From Centropus unirufus (taxonomy: Eukaryota; Chordata; Aves; Cuculiformes; Centropidae): DNA of 64,000 nt. Below the pieces are notes generated by a model. The model ran no database searches. It saw only the letters and a list, made by a program, of their open reading frames with translations, and was not told where the DNA came from. Numbering within the stretch: position 1 is the stretch's first letter; each line of letters begins with the position of its first letter. The position numbers were made by a program, and so were the translations under genes. Where the stretch lies: positions 1,449,971 to 1,513,970 of the forward strand of contig VYZI01000085.1 in assembly GCA_013397695.1 (NCBI GenBank). Direction: 5' to 3'. Shown here one piece after another: positions 1 to 11,600 of the stretch.

Positions 1-479
1 ATTATATGTATTATTATATTATAATAATACATGATAATCTAATATATAAAGATATATAGATGTCTATATAAAACACTTATCTATAATATATATATTTATG
101 GCGGATTCCTGCTCTCCTTTGGGGGCTCTGTTTGGTTTTGTCCCTTTTTTTGTGCAATATGTGGAGTCAATGGAGCAGTGATGGAAATCTGGAAGAAACA
201 ATGACTTGAGACTAGCCACTACAATCGTTCAGAAAGCTTTGTTTCAGCTTTTGTTCTGAATTTCAATTAAAATCCGCTATATTTTTATAGAATCAAATGG
301 CTTTGTTTTATTCTTTTGAGGTCGGGGTGGAAAAAAAATGTGCTTTTCAGACTTTGTGGAAACACGCGGCTCCCCGCTAAACACGGACCCGCTGAAATCA
401 TCGCCTTCAGAATATCTTAGCCAACTCTCCTGAAAAAAAAAAAAATAAATAAATAGGAGAATTAAAGTGGCGAGTAAAG
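1..479. other. AT-rich intergenic stretch upstream of TDRD12
   Basis: No gene is recognised here. The first 110 bases are almost pure A/T and contain two short palindromes: about 27 nt at 6-32, and 8-bp arms at 53-60 and 63-70. An A run at 433-445 is followed by AAAT repeats. Open frames over this part are short and resemble no known protein. In human the neighbour on this side is NUDT19, but nothing here supports its 3' end. Confidence 0.6.
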
Positions 480-780
480 GAAGCAAGAAAGCTGCCCCAC
501 AGGGTTTTCAGCGCCCCCGGTGCCGCCTTCCCGCCGAGGCGCCATCCGCCCCTCACGGCCCTGGGCGCGCACCTGGCGGCCATTAAGGGCTCATTTACCA
601 CAATTCGCGTGGCGGCCATTAAGGGCTCATTTACCACAATTCGCTTAAAAACGAGGGGAACGCCGCCCTCAGCCCCTTGTTCCCGCCCTCCCCAACCCCG
701 GCACAGGCGCAAGGGGGTGGGAGGCGGCACCTTGGAGCCTTCTGGAAGCTTTGGAGGCGGTGGTCGGGCGTGTTGGTGAG
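480..780 (+). promoter_or_regulatory. TDRD12: CpG-rich putative TDRD12 promoter and noncoding exon 1
   Basis: Base composition changes sharply from AT-rich to GC-rich with many CpGs, as in a CpG-island promoter. It lies upstream of the first coding exon of TDRD12. A consensus-like donor (GTGAGC) at 776 could end a noncoding first exon that joins the acceptor at 2580-2581. No TATA box is evident. The exact start of transcription cannot be read from sequence, so exon 1 is an inference. Confidence 0.5.
574..645 (+). repeat. 36-bp tandem duplication in the TDRD12 promoter
   Basis: Two head-to-tail copies of a 36-bp unit lie at 574-609 and 610-645 and differ only at the last base. Each copy begins TGGCGGCCATTAAGGGCTCA and carries one GCGGCCAT element. 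The near identity suggests a recent duplication of a promoter segment. Confidence 0.95.
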
Positions 781-927
781 CAGGGAGGGGAGGGTTGTTT
801 TTTTTTTTATGAGGGAAACGCGTTAAGCTGAAGCGGAATGTGAAGGAATTTAGGGGGAGAATGCAAAAATCAGCATTTCTAAACTGTGCCTGTGGGTTGT
901 GAGGGTTTAGGTGGGGTAAAACTGCCT

Positions 928-952
928 GGGGGGAGGGGGGGGGGGGGGGGGG
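928..952 (+). repeat. Poly-G tract
   Basis: Twenty-five bases are G except for a single A, just downstream of the putative TDRD12 first exon. Such runs can form G-quadruplexes and are prone to length errors in sequencing, so the run length may not be exact. Confidence 0.9.
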
Positions 953-984
953 TTGGTCCTGGGAGTATCAGGAGGGGTGAGGTT

Positions 985-1190
985 GGATTTTTGGGAAAGG
1001 TTCTCCTTGTAAAGGGTGGTGGAGCCCTGGAAGCGCCCAGAGGAGCAGTCGCAGCTCCCAGCCTGATGATATTCCAGAGGTGTTTGGGCAATGCAACGAG
1101 GCACATGGTGTGAATTTTGGGGGTGCCCTGTACAGGGGCCAGGAGCTGGACTCGATGACCCTTGTGGCTTCCTTCTGCCTCAGGGCGTGC
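985..1190 (+). mobile_element. CR1 LINE fragment, 3' part, sense orientation
   Basis: The segment follows the CR1 3' region, including the stretch around CCAGGAGCTGGACTCGATGA at about 1139-1158 followed by CCTTGTGG. It is truncated and diverged and lies in TDRD12 intron 1. The assignment rests on remembered CR1 consensus. Confidence 0.75.
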
Positions 1191-1648
1191 TGTGAGTCCG
1201 TAGGTTTGCTTGTGTCAGGGCTGTGTTGGTGGAGGGGCACCTGTGCACCCCCTCTGTGTCTTGGGATGAGGGTTTTAATGCGGTCTTGCATCTTCCCAAG
1301 GTGTAAATGTCCTTGGTGTGGGGTGTGAGGCCTCTGTTCTCATTGGGTCGTACGTAGTTGTGAATTCTGAAGTGGGTGTGCGCTTGGCAGGGCTGCTGTA
1401 AAGAATCAAGTCAGGGTGTGCTTTGTCCTTGATGCTTTGATAGGTCGTCTACTGGTTTTGCTCTTCTCAAATGGAGATCTTGGGAGAAGTTACTTACGCC
1501 TCTCCCAGGTTATTCCTAAGATACAAGTATATTTAGTGTCCAAGGCAGTGCTGTGTCTCTCCTGCTGCGGTGTATTATAGGGCAGAGTTAGACCTGTGTG
1601 TGCCCTGCGTGGGCTGCTTGTCTCGTACAATATCGGCTAAAGCTCCTA

Positions 1649-1795
1649 ACTCACAGAATCGTGGAATGATGAGGTTGGAAGGGACCTTAAAGCCCATTCA
1701 GTTCCACCCCCAATGCCAAGGGCAGGGATGCCTCCCACTGGATCAGGTTGCTCAAAGCCTCATCCTGCCTGGTCTGGAACATCTTGTTTCAGCTC
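1649..1795 (-). mobile_element. CR1 LINE fragment, reverse orientation
   Basis: The + strand starts with the reverse complement of the CR1 3' terminus (ACAGAATCGTGGAATGATGA), then GGTTGGAAGGGACCTTAAAG and the region around CCCACTGGATCAGGTTGCTC. This is typical 5'-truncated avian CR1. It lies in TDRD12 intron 1. Confidence 0.85.
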
Positions 1796-2611
1796 GTTGC
1801 TTGAAATTCTTGTTTCTGCTGTTCTGCTATGGTATCAAACTGGAAATAATTGATGCTACCTCTGACCTAATCGTGTTGCCAGTTATGACCACAGCGCATT
1901 GCTTCTTGTTTAGTGTGGCCGCGTTCAGTGCCAGCCTTGGAGGTGGAAGGACAGTGTCTTGACTTTCCCAAAACATTTTGTTAGGCACCTACTTGGAGTG
2001 TGGATTCTTTGAAGTGGTAGGCCCTGTGATGATGGTGGTGTGGTGTGCTGGTTTGTGTCAAAATGAAATGCAAATTACTTCAGTCTGTAGGTGGGTGGTT
2101 GTTCCATTGTAATTCCTAAGGGTGAGGTGTACCATCGCAGATTAATGTTGTTTGCTAATGTTGGGACTCGTTCTGTTAATATTTGTCTTTTTAATGAAGC
2201 AAGCATTTCCCACTGGTATTTCTGTCCATTTGTTCACATGGATAGGTTGTAGCTGCCCTTGTCTTCAGTCAGCCAGTTTCTGTTGGCCTTTGAATGTAAA
2301 ATAAGCTGTTCTTTAAGTAGGTTGAGGATACTGCGTGTGTTTTGGTGTACTAAAAGGTGATGTGGTCAGATGTAAAGAAACGTGGATAACAAATCCTAAT
2401 GAGGCTCTAACAGTGCCTTATTAGGAAGGCTGGTGTGAACCCTTTGATACATGTAAATTGGCTGCCTTGACTGGTACCGCAGAGATGAGTAACAAAAGTC
2501 TATAGATTTGCACCCTTCAGCTATGCTTCAATACAAATTCCAGCTTTAAAAATGGTTAATCAGGTGCTTATTCTTTTACAGTTGTGTCGAGGAAGATTCT
2601 AGCTGAGAAAC

Positions 2612-5600
2612 ATGGAAGTCTCTGTGTTAGAGGTATGTTAATTTTTTTTTTAGGTAATGCTACTACTTTGCTGTGCTATTAATTGCAGTGCTGAAGAAAC
2701 TTGGAGGCTGAAAAGTTGTTTAATGAGCTAATGATCTAAAGCTGAAAGGCTTTTTACTTGACAACATTCTGTATGTTAAGTATCAGCTGCTGTAATTTTT
2801 TAAGGTGCCTCACTAAAGCTTTTAAGTTTTGTTTTTATATTTGCTGCTTAGATATTCCTAAAAATACCCTGTCATTTTAGCAGGAGCTATATATATATAA
2901 TATATATATATAAAATATATATATAGCTCCTGCTAAAATGACAGGATATTTTTAAGACATATATATGTAATATAATACCATTTGGTATTGTTGTCTTCCC
3001 TTGGCCCCAGATTGAGAATCCAGGTTGCTTTTGGGTTACTATGAAAGGATCTGCACCTTACATAGTCGATGAGGTAGAATATGAAAAACTGAATGCTGAA
3101 ATGAGGCAATTCTACGACAAATCTGACAGTGATGAGGATAAGCTAAAACCACTAATGGCAGGAGGAAGCCAGGTAAAATCCTTGCTGTGTTGTGCAGATA
3201 GAAATAATCTGTTATTTGCATTGGTTTGGCGGTAGGGTATCCAAGATAGGCATTAATCTGGTTTTTAATGTTGCTATGCAGAAAACTAGGTGATGGCAGC
3301 TATATGGGTTATGTCTTCTTACATATAAACCTCATAACTACTTAACCTGCAATGTTTACATCTTAAAAGTAAAACTGAGGTTGTATAACAAATACTATCC
3401 CTCTCAAAAAACGAATTCTCTCTTCTTACACGAACCTGCTGCCTTGCTCTTTCTTTTTCAGATCTGTGTGGTTTTCAGTGAGGAGCTCAAATGCTGGTGC
3501 CGAGCAGTTATTAAGTCAATGATGTACTGTACCGATCACTACCAAATGGAATGTTTTCTGGTGGATTATGCCAAATACACTTTTGTGAATTCAAAGGAGT
3601 AAGTGTTTGGGGTCTTTGATGCTGTATGCAGAGATTCATACTCATTCAGACTGATAGTGACAAGGCTTTAGTGTGACCGAAGTGTGGGTTGGGTCTGCAC
3701 AAAACTGCTCCCTGTGTGGTAGGCCCTCGCAAGTGTGGATGCGGAGCAGTCTTTGTGAACTTTAAAGGAGTTTTTTGTTGTAGGTTTGGGGTTTTTCTAA
3801 AAAAGTTTTGAAATAGAAATAATGTCAGATCTTTCTTGGAGAACAAAATAAAGCAGTGGTTTTGGGGTGCTTCACAGTGGGAGGCAAACTTCTAGGGCAT
3901 GGGAGACACTAATGACATCTGGAGAAGAAAGTCTGCTCTGTAAAATGAGGTTATTTCCGCTTTGTTTTGAAGCGTTCGAGTTGCACTGGAAGCGTTCATG
4001 CACATCCCATACAGAGCAAAGAAGTGTCGGTTGTATCGCACGAGGCCAGTGACACTGTGTATCGACTTTTATGAAAATACCGTAAAAATGGTGTAAGTAG
4101 AGTTGAATGCATGTGTTCTAGTCACGAGTTTAAGTGTGAGGTTCTATTGCAGCATATGTTTTTGGTTTTTTTTTCAGAGGAGATGATGTTTCAAGAAGAA
4201 CATAAGGAATTAGGTTGGGAAACTGTTTCTGTTTCAGTGGAACTGCTTCCTTAACGACTTTTTCATTAACAGTTTGGGGTTTATCAGTCACCTGTTTGAA
4301 TTTTTTGTTTGTTTTTTTTTAAAAAAAACCTTGGAAGTTTAGACACGTTTCTAGCATTTTTTACCCTTTTGTCTGTCATCTCAGCACTGTTTCTTGATTC
4401 CTAGCACATGATCTTCTTTACTAACCTCTCACAGGTGTTAATACTGCTGATACCTTTTTGTGATACTGACAGGCTTTGCTTGAAGTGAAGTTCTGTAGCT
4501 GTTAAAGGTAGCTTTGATTTTTCCCTGTCTTTTTCTTTTTTTTCTTGCTAGATTTCAGATTGCTGTTGTGCTTTCCCTTTACGCTCATCCCACTGCATTT
4601 GTGAAGGACTTTAATAAGCTTTTCACTGGGTTCTAGAGTAAAGAAGAACGATTCTGTGTCCTTAAGTTCCCCAGTGCTCTTGTCAAAGTTCCTGCCAGCT
4701 TGAGAGGGATGGGACTAGATCCCTGAGGAACACACCTCTAGGGCAAGGAAGCTGCCTTGGTTTCTCTCATTAAAGAATAATCAGAACTGGCTGTGATTGA
4801 GCAGTTTGATTTATTTATTATTTTTTTTTAAATCCTCCTGTTGGGAAGAAGAAATTGGTGTCTGGCTCCCAATGTTCTGACAGAACAAATACTGGCATAG
4901 TTGGATAGGAATAGTGTACATCTTGAGTGGGTTGTTACTTTGAATTATCAAAGCAGTAGTAGATTGTATGTTTTGCTTAGAGGCCTTTTCATTTGATTCT
5001 TTTATACTTAAAGTTGCAGAAGATGTTAAAGAGTTTAACTTATTTTCTGCTACAGACCTTTTGATCTTCAGTGTTTCTTAAGTGCTTGTTCAAAATTGCT
5101 AACTATCATTTTAACAGATCCATTCTGCCCGTGGATTCTTGCTTTACCTTTGGTGATTCTGCTTCATTTCTAACCGTTGTGTTTTATTTTGGATGTAAGC
5201 GCTCATATCTTCACACAGCAGCATCCGGTACTTTGTGATCAGTGCATTTTCCTGGAGCAATATTATCAAGACTGAGGTTACCTTCTAAGCAGTAGGATTT
5301 GACTAGAAATCACTTCTTCACATACATAGAAAGGTTTTTTTCCTAAATTACCATTTTAACTTTTGATAATAACTGGTTTGCTTTTATTGTCCTAGACCAG
5401 CCACGAGATGGGACAGTGCTGCTACTCTCTACTTTCAAAACCTTCTCAAAGGTAAGAAAAACATCCTGCCAGAATCTTCTCAGTTCTATTTTTTTAATTA
5501 ACAGCTTGAAAAAATACGGTACTAGTGTTTATATATTTGATTATAATTAAGAACATTGTATATTAAAGATAAAGGACCTCCATAAGGTGTTTTTTTTATG

Positions 5601-8600
5601 GACTAAGGCAAAAATTGTGGAGCTGCATCTTGAGTACTGAAGGTTTCCATGTGCATAAAGTTAAGCTGACTCAACGGTACCTGGCTCTTGAGGAAGCTAA
5701 ATAAGGTAGCAGTCACATTGCATTTGTTTGGAACAGGGGAGGTCTCCTGTGTGCTTGGCTTAAAGGTTTGAATCGGCATCACAGCTGTATTTGTAGTTTT
5801 GTACAGAGGTGGCAGGGTCTGGCTTAAGAGCTTTACTCTTCCAGTTGTTTTTTTGGCAAGAATATAAGCACTAGGTCCGCAGAGGAACATGTTTATTCTA
5901 GTTGTGACCTCCCTGGAGTTCCATCTATTTGTTATTCCATAAGCTAGAACTGCTTTTTCTCCAGTCTGGTCTTGTCCTTTCCCCCACGTGATGTGTCAGT
6001 AGGTCATCCAGTCTTTCACGTCAAGCTGCCTTGTTTGTTATGAGGCAGCTTTTAGTGTCACTAGAGAAGGACCTCTTTACTGAGATTCTCTGATCTTCTT
6101 GCTTATGTGCTTCTACCTGAAAAGCTGCCCACTTGCTTACTTGGGAGTATAACCAACTCCATGTGAAAGGTGCCTGGGGAGGAGAGGATGAGTTTATGAA
6201 AGCAATGAGGGGTCTTTAGACTGAGAATTTCCCACACTCACAGCCCTTGTCATGATTTACTCCCCTCCCCAGGTGTCACTGTGCACTGTAGAGGTTAGGC
6301 AGGAAGAATAACATCAAACATAATTTCCAGACTCTACCATACCTCTTTTTAAGGGCTAGCACTTCATTGATGTACACAGAAGTGCTTCAGAGCTTGCCAA
6401 CAGACTTATCAGCTGTGTTTGCTTGAATGAAAAACCCAACCACGCCAAACAAATGTGACTTTTTCAAAGGGAAATAAATGGTGAGTTGGGAAAGTAGGCA
6501 TTTGTACTGTTGATTGTCAGAGGCTCAAAGATAAAGCAAAGCTTTTAGAGTAGAACCAAGACTAGTTTGTTACAAGCTCATTTTGGTAACTTCAAGTTTT
6601 ACTTGCCTTGTTACTATCTTGTTTAATTTTAAAGTTATTACATACGTACTGGCTTCTCGGAATAAAATTCACACATCGAATTGTGATTTCTATTTCTGTC
6701 TGTGAAAGCACAAGTGAAAAATACTGACATTTTGATAAAGACTTCGTCTTTTCCTTGTTCTTGTGTTTATTGCTACATATAGCAGCGACCCAAATGAAAG
6801 CCAGGCTGTGTGCTCTGGAAGATAACACGTTTGATGTTTTTCTTTATGTGACGATAAAAGATGAAAAGGTAAGAGACTTCTATATTTACAAACTTATTCT
6901 TGCACTTCACAAGTTATAATTTTGCAGCTAAAGAGTGAAAAGCATTACTTGCAGTGAGTTTTGTAATTCCTGTCACATACAGCACAAGCTGAATCATTAA
7001 CTTATTAGAGGGTTTGGTTTACGTTTCTGTTGCTTGTGAAGTTCTGGAGGAATTCCAAGAGGTGGAAATCCTATTTTTCTTTGTGAACCTGGTTTTGGAA
7101 GGCGGTGACAAGTAAATAAAGTCAAACAAGTACTTCAGGTGGGCAACTGTCAATTATTTGGTGTACTTTTGCACCTTTTTGTGGTATTGCACTCAAAGAT
7201 GCTTCAATAAGGCAATTGCATAGTATTATAAAAATAAATAGAAATCCACACTTGCTTTTGCATAAGGCTGAGTCCTCTGTCCATGAGGAAAAAAACCTGA
7301 ACCATGGTTCCACTTACCAAGATGTGTAACTTGTCCTGAATCTCTGCTGTAGCTGCTGTCTGATTTAACAGCTGTATGGGGGGCAGAAATGGTTTGGTTT
7401 GAATACTGCTGCTACTGGGAGTGTTCTACCATGGCTTTTAATGCTGGAGCTGGGGTCTTTGCCATAGACAGTAACTGAAGAGGCACCAATTGGAGCATCT
7501 TCTCCCAGCCCAGAATCCCAGTTGGAACGGTGCCACTGACATCTGAGCCAACGCAGTTCAAGTTTAGGATTACTTTCTCCTACCTGATTTTATTCTTTGG
7601 TCAAACGAATTAAGTTTGCACGTGGAATCAAAAAGAAATTTTAAAAATCCTGTTAATTTAAGCTGGTTTAAGTTTTAGGGCTCATGGAAGAATTTCCTCT
7701 GAATACAAAATTTTTAGCAAAAGCATTAACCCAGCAGCTAATTAATAACTGTTCGGAGAGCGTGCATGAGGATAGGGCCGAATTTCTTCTTCTGGAGTTA
7801 ATATTTGCTTCACACAGCATTCGCTGATATGGCCTCTGTTACTGCTGTTGTTTAAACCCTCAAATTCTAAACAAGTTTTGTGGCCATTATTGCTTGTTGA
7901 TATTGGTCAATAAATATCTTGGTTTTTTAGGTATGCGTTAATGACGATCTTGTCTCAAAGAAATTTGCTCGTTTTGAGGAAGCTGAAGAAAATACAGGGA
8001 ATTCTCCAGTTCGTCAGGAGAACCAAACATCACCAAATACTGAGTCCTGTCCAGTGACAGTTGTTAATCCTGCACTTGCTTCCAGGCCAGTGCCGTTGCT
8101 TGAGAAGGTACCAAGTCTTGAAAGAGGTAGGCACCGCACTGCTTGGCAGCAGCCACTGGTGCAATGTGTTGTGTCTCTAATCCTGTTTATTAAACATGAG
8201 CCTTAGTTTTAATCCTTTGGTTGGATCAAATTGTGACCTTCTGACAAACAATACTACTGTGTCAGGCTTTGCAAAGACCATTGTGAAAGCATCAGATACA
8301 GGAATGTTGGGAAGGTTTTTGTACTGTGTAAGACAAAGGAAGGCTGAGGGCGAGTTACATGGACTTTTGTTAATGTGCTTGATAGCACAAATTACTCATG
8401 GCATTGATCAGAGTTGGATTACCGGATATTTTTTTAGTTTGGAGGGATTCGTTTGAGTGGGGACACTTCCAAAATAAGCATTTACTGTGAGTTGCTTCAT
8501 TTATAGCAATTCAAGTCTTTATTTTTAGAAATATGCTATGTTCTATCCTCTATCATTGTTCATTCAGTTCACCTGTGTAGTTGTCTTTATAGAGAGAACT

Positions 8601-11600
8601 ACTTTTTCGTGGTTATTTTTGCCATGAGGAAATGACACATCTGACTAAACAAGTCAGTCACCACCTGCTGTTAATAAAATAATCGGAGAATAAGATAATC
8701 TGAAATTATTTCTACTTTTTTGCTTATGTTTCTAGGTCTTGCTGTTTCCAGTTCCTGTCTCAAAGAGACAGACCAGAGGTCAAGCACAGATCTAAAGAGA
8801 AATGCTGTGCCTGTAAGTACTGTGTTTGGTACTATATTGTCAGAGGTGAACTGGATTAATCATGTGTAGGGTGGATTAGGAAAGCTGTACTCGCCTGGCT
8901 TGTTCCATGTCACACGGACCTTGGCACAGACTTTTGATGTAGTTAAAAACATTCTGCTTAGCCTCTCTTTTTTTCTCTTTCCTTGCTAGGTTGTCAAAGC
9001 ACTTCCAGGCTCGCCTGTCAAGGGAGATGGAGCAGTTCACACGGGCAGGTATGGTGCAGCATGTTAAATATTTTAAAGGGTTATGAAATCAGAAAACCAG
9101 GAGCTAAGTCATATTTCCAGTTACTATTTTTAGGCAGTTAGAAGGGCAGACGGTGGGGAAAGATACATGCCATGCCTTTGGGGTAGAAGGGATTTGAAGC
9201 TGCCTACTTAGACTACAATAAAAACAGCAGTTCATTCTAAACAGTGGGTCACTAGCAAGGGTGTGATGGGGAAGCATTTTTTCCAGACACTAAGTGCGTT
9301 AAATTGCTTTATAAATCACACAAAAAATAAAGTTTCCAAAGTTAATGAAATATGAGTGTGAATGGATTGGTGTGGTTTCGCTGTGCTGCAGACAGTCAAT
9401 GCATGTGTAATGAGCCCAGGGAGTGTTTCCAATTCAGTTTCTAACAGATGCAAAAAGATTGTTTCATTTTCTGTTACATTCAGAAAACTTGCCTACAGCC
9501 TTAGGCCTAGCCCTAGGTGTAGCACTAGTAGAGGACAGTAGAGAACCTGTCTGGTTTTCTTCTGAGGTTGAGGAACCAACCAGTTCTCCTTGCAGAAAAC
9601 TTTCCCATAGGGTCATTTTCGGGTACTTTAATACCAAATTTTATTTTCACAATGGTACTTCTTGATTTATTCCATGTTTGAAGGGTTTCCTTCTCAGCAT
9701 AAATGCATTAGAAATATTCTATGTGAATCACTTCATGAGGTTTTAGAAACATTTGTATTTATAAATCCCATTTGGTTTTGAATTTCTGTTTGAGTTAATA
9801 TTTTTATGTTCCTCAGGCCTTGGCAGTCCTTAAATCTTGATCCTCTGAAGGCACACATAACTGAAGATGACCAGCAGGTACTTCAAGCAGTAACTTCCAT
9901 TTAATCATTTAACTGCTTGTGCGGATGTGTTGCTTTGGTGGTGCTGGGGCCACAGGAGTGGTCTTCGTGGAAGGGGATTGGGCTGATCCCTGCTGCCCAA
10001 GCCCAGCTGCAGGCCAAAGCAGAGGCCACCAGAAAAGTCGGTGGTGCCTCTGAAAATGCGTTTACAGAAGGACAAACAATGCAGGGGAGGGAACAAAGAG
10101 AAAGTGAGAAACAGGCAATGCCAGGGTCAGGAATAGGAGGTGAGGGGGCTGCGGTCTGGGCCACCCACACTGGAGCTGAGGGAGGGAGCCGCAGGCCGCT
10201 GTGCTCAACTGCAATCCCTGCCTTGCGCTGTTCGCTGCCTCAGTGGTGGCACCGAGAGTAGCCCACACTGAAGTGCATAAATGTTTGTGTCTGGGTTTGC
10301 TCCCCAGTAACCAAATCCCCACTCACGCATGCTAATTAACAACAAAGTAAGTTTACCTAAAGTTGGGTATGATTTGCCTGCATCAGTGACTATTAAGTAA
10401 CAGCAGTGTCTCTTGACCCTTGAAACTTTGAGCTCGCTCTCCCTGTCTTCCTCTCCTGTCCCTCCGGAAAAAGACTGGTTTCATGGGTGCTTGGCTGGGA
10501 GCTGAGGCTAACCCACCGCAGCAAATGTATGAGTTGTCTTTAATTGGTTTTGATTGTGTTACAGCTAAGTGATAGCCCTACATAGAACACACAGTGCGCT
10601 CTCTTGAGTGGTTTAAGACAGTTGTGTTAAAACAATGTTGATAAATCTTTCTCTAAGGAGTACTGAGTACTTGTTTCCCCGCCGGTCGGTGTAACAGCAG
10701 TATGTGTACGAGTCACTTTTTTATCAGATACCTTCTTTAAATACAGTAAATGCTTTGGATTTATGTGCAAGCTAAAGCCCTTTTATTAAGCGTTGCCTTC
10801 TTCATCTGTTTGTCATGGTTTCAGAGTTTTCAGAATCTTGGTGAGGAGGGAAACTTTGTCTATCTTAGCAACAAAATCGAGCCAATGTCAAGTCTGGAAG
10901 CAGCACCACTTTATGATGATCTGAAAAAGGTAACGGTGATGTGATGCATTGCAGAATATCTGCTTAAGGCTGCTATCATACCTCACATTTACATAGTAAA
11001 TATTATAGTAATGCCTAATTTTGTTTGAGGAACATCTGGGAGGTTGTTCCTGTGGCTGAATAAATGAAGCTTCAGAGAGAGGCTGTCACAATTGTACACA
11101 CTTCTGGTCTATCAACCAGCACCACAAGCTGTGGGATTTACATTTCAGTATAATTGACTCTTCAGCCCAGAAGAATGTTTTTGTATTGCATGTCAAGGAC
11201 ATCCATTATATAGCGAGTGAAAAGCTCTTCAATCACCGAGTGTGGGGGTTTGTCCTTTTCTGTTAGTGTACATAGTGTCCATGCGAATTCTTCATTTCTC
11301 TTTCTGTAGGAACTTGCTTTGAAAGCATTTCGAGGCCCAAGCTTCACACAGTCGTACTGCTGGCCACCAGTGGCTCGAGGATGTGATGTTGTCACCATCA
11401 CCTATCAGGGAAATGATCCTTTCTTATATATTCCGCCACTCCTTACATTTTTGCAGTTGGGAAGTTGCTATGAAGCTTTACCAAAAAGGAATGGAGTAAG
11501 TATCCATTGGAGTAACAGGTCCTCTGTTCCAAAGAGCCAGTGGGAAATAATGATCCAGAAGACAGGAGGTGTTCAGAATGCATCCACCTCAAGTGATCTT

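Noticed and set aside
1..110. AT-rich palindromes as a replication origin or hairpin RNA gene
   Set aside because: Simple A/T sequence gives such palindromes by chance; nothing else supports function.
9901..10322. Overlapping frames on both strands within TDRD12 intron 11, up to 114 codons
   Set aside because: Frames in opposite directions over the same GC-rich DNA and no homology; TDRD12 splices cleanly across it.
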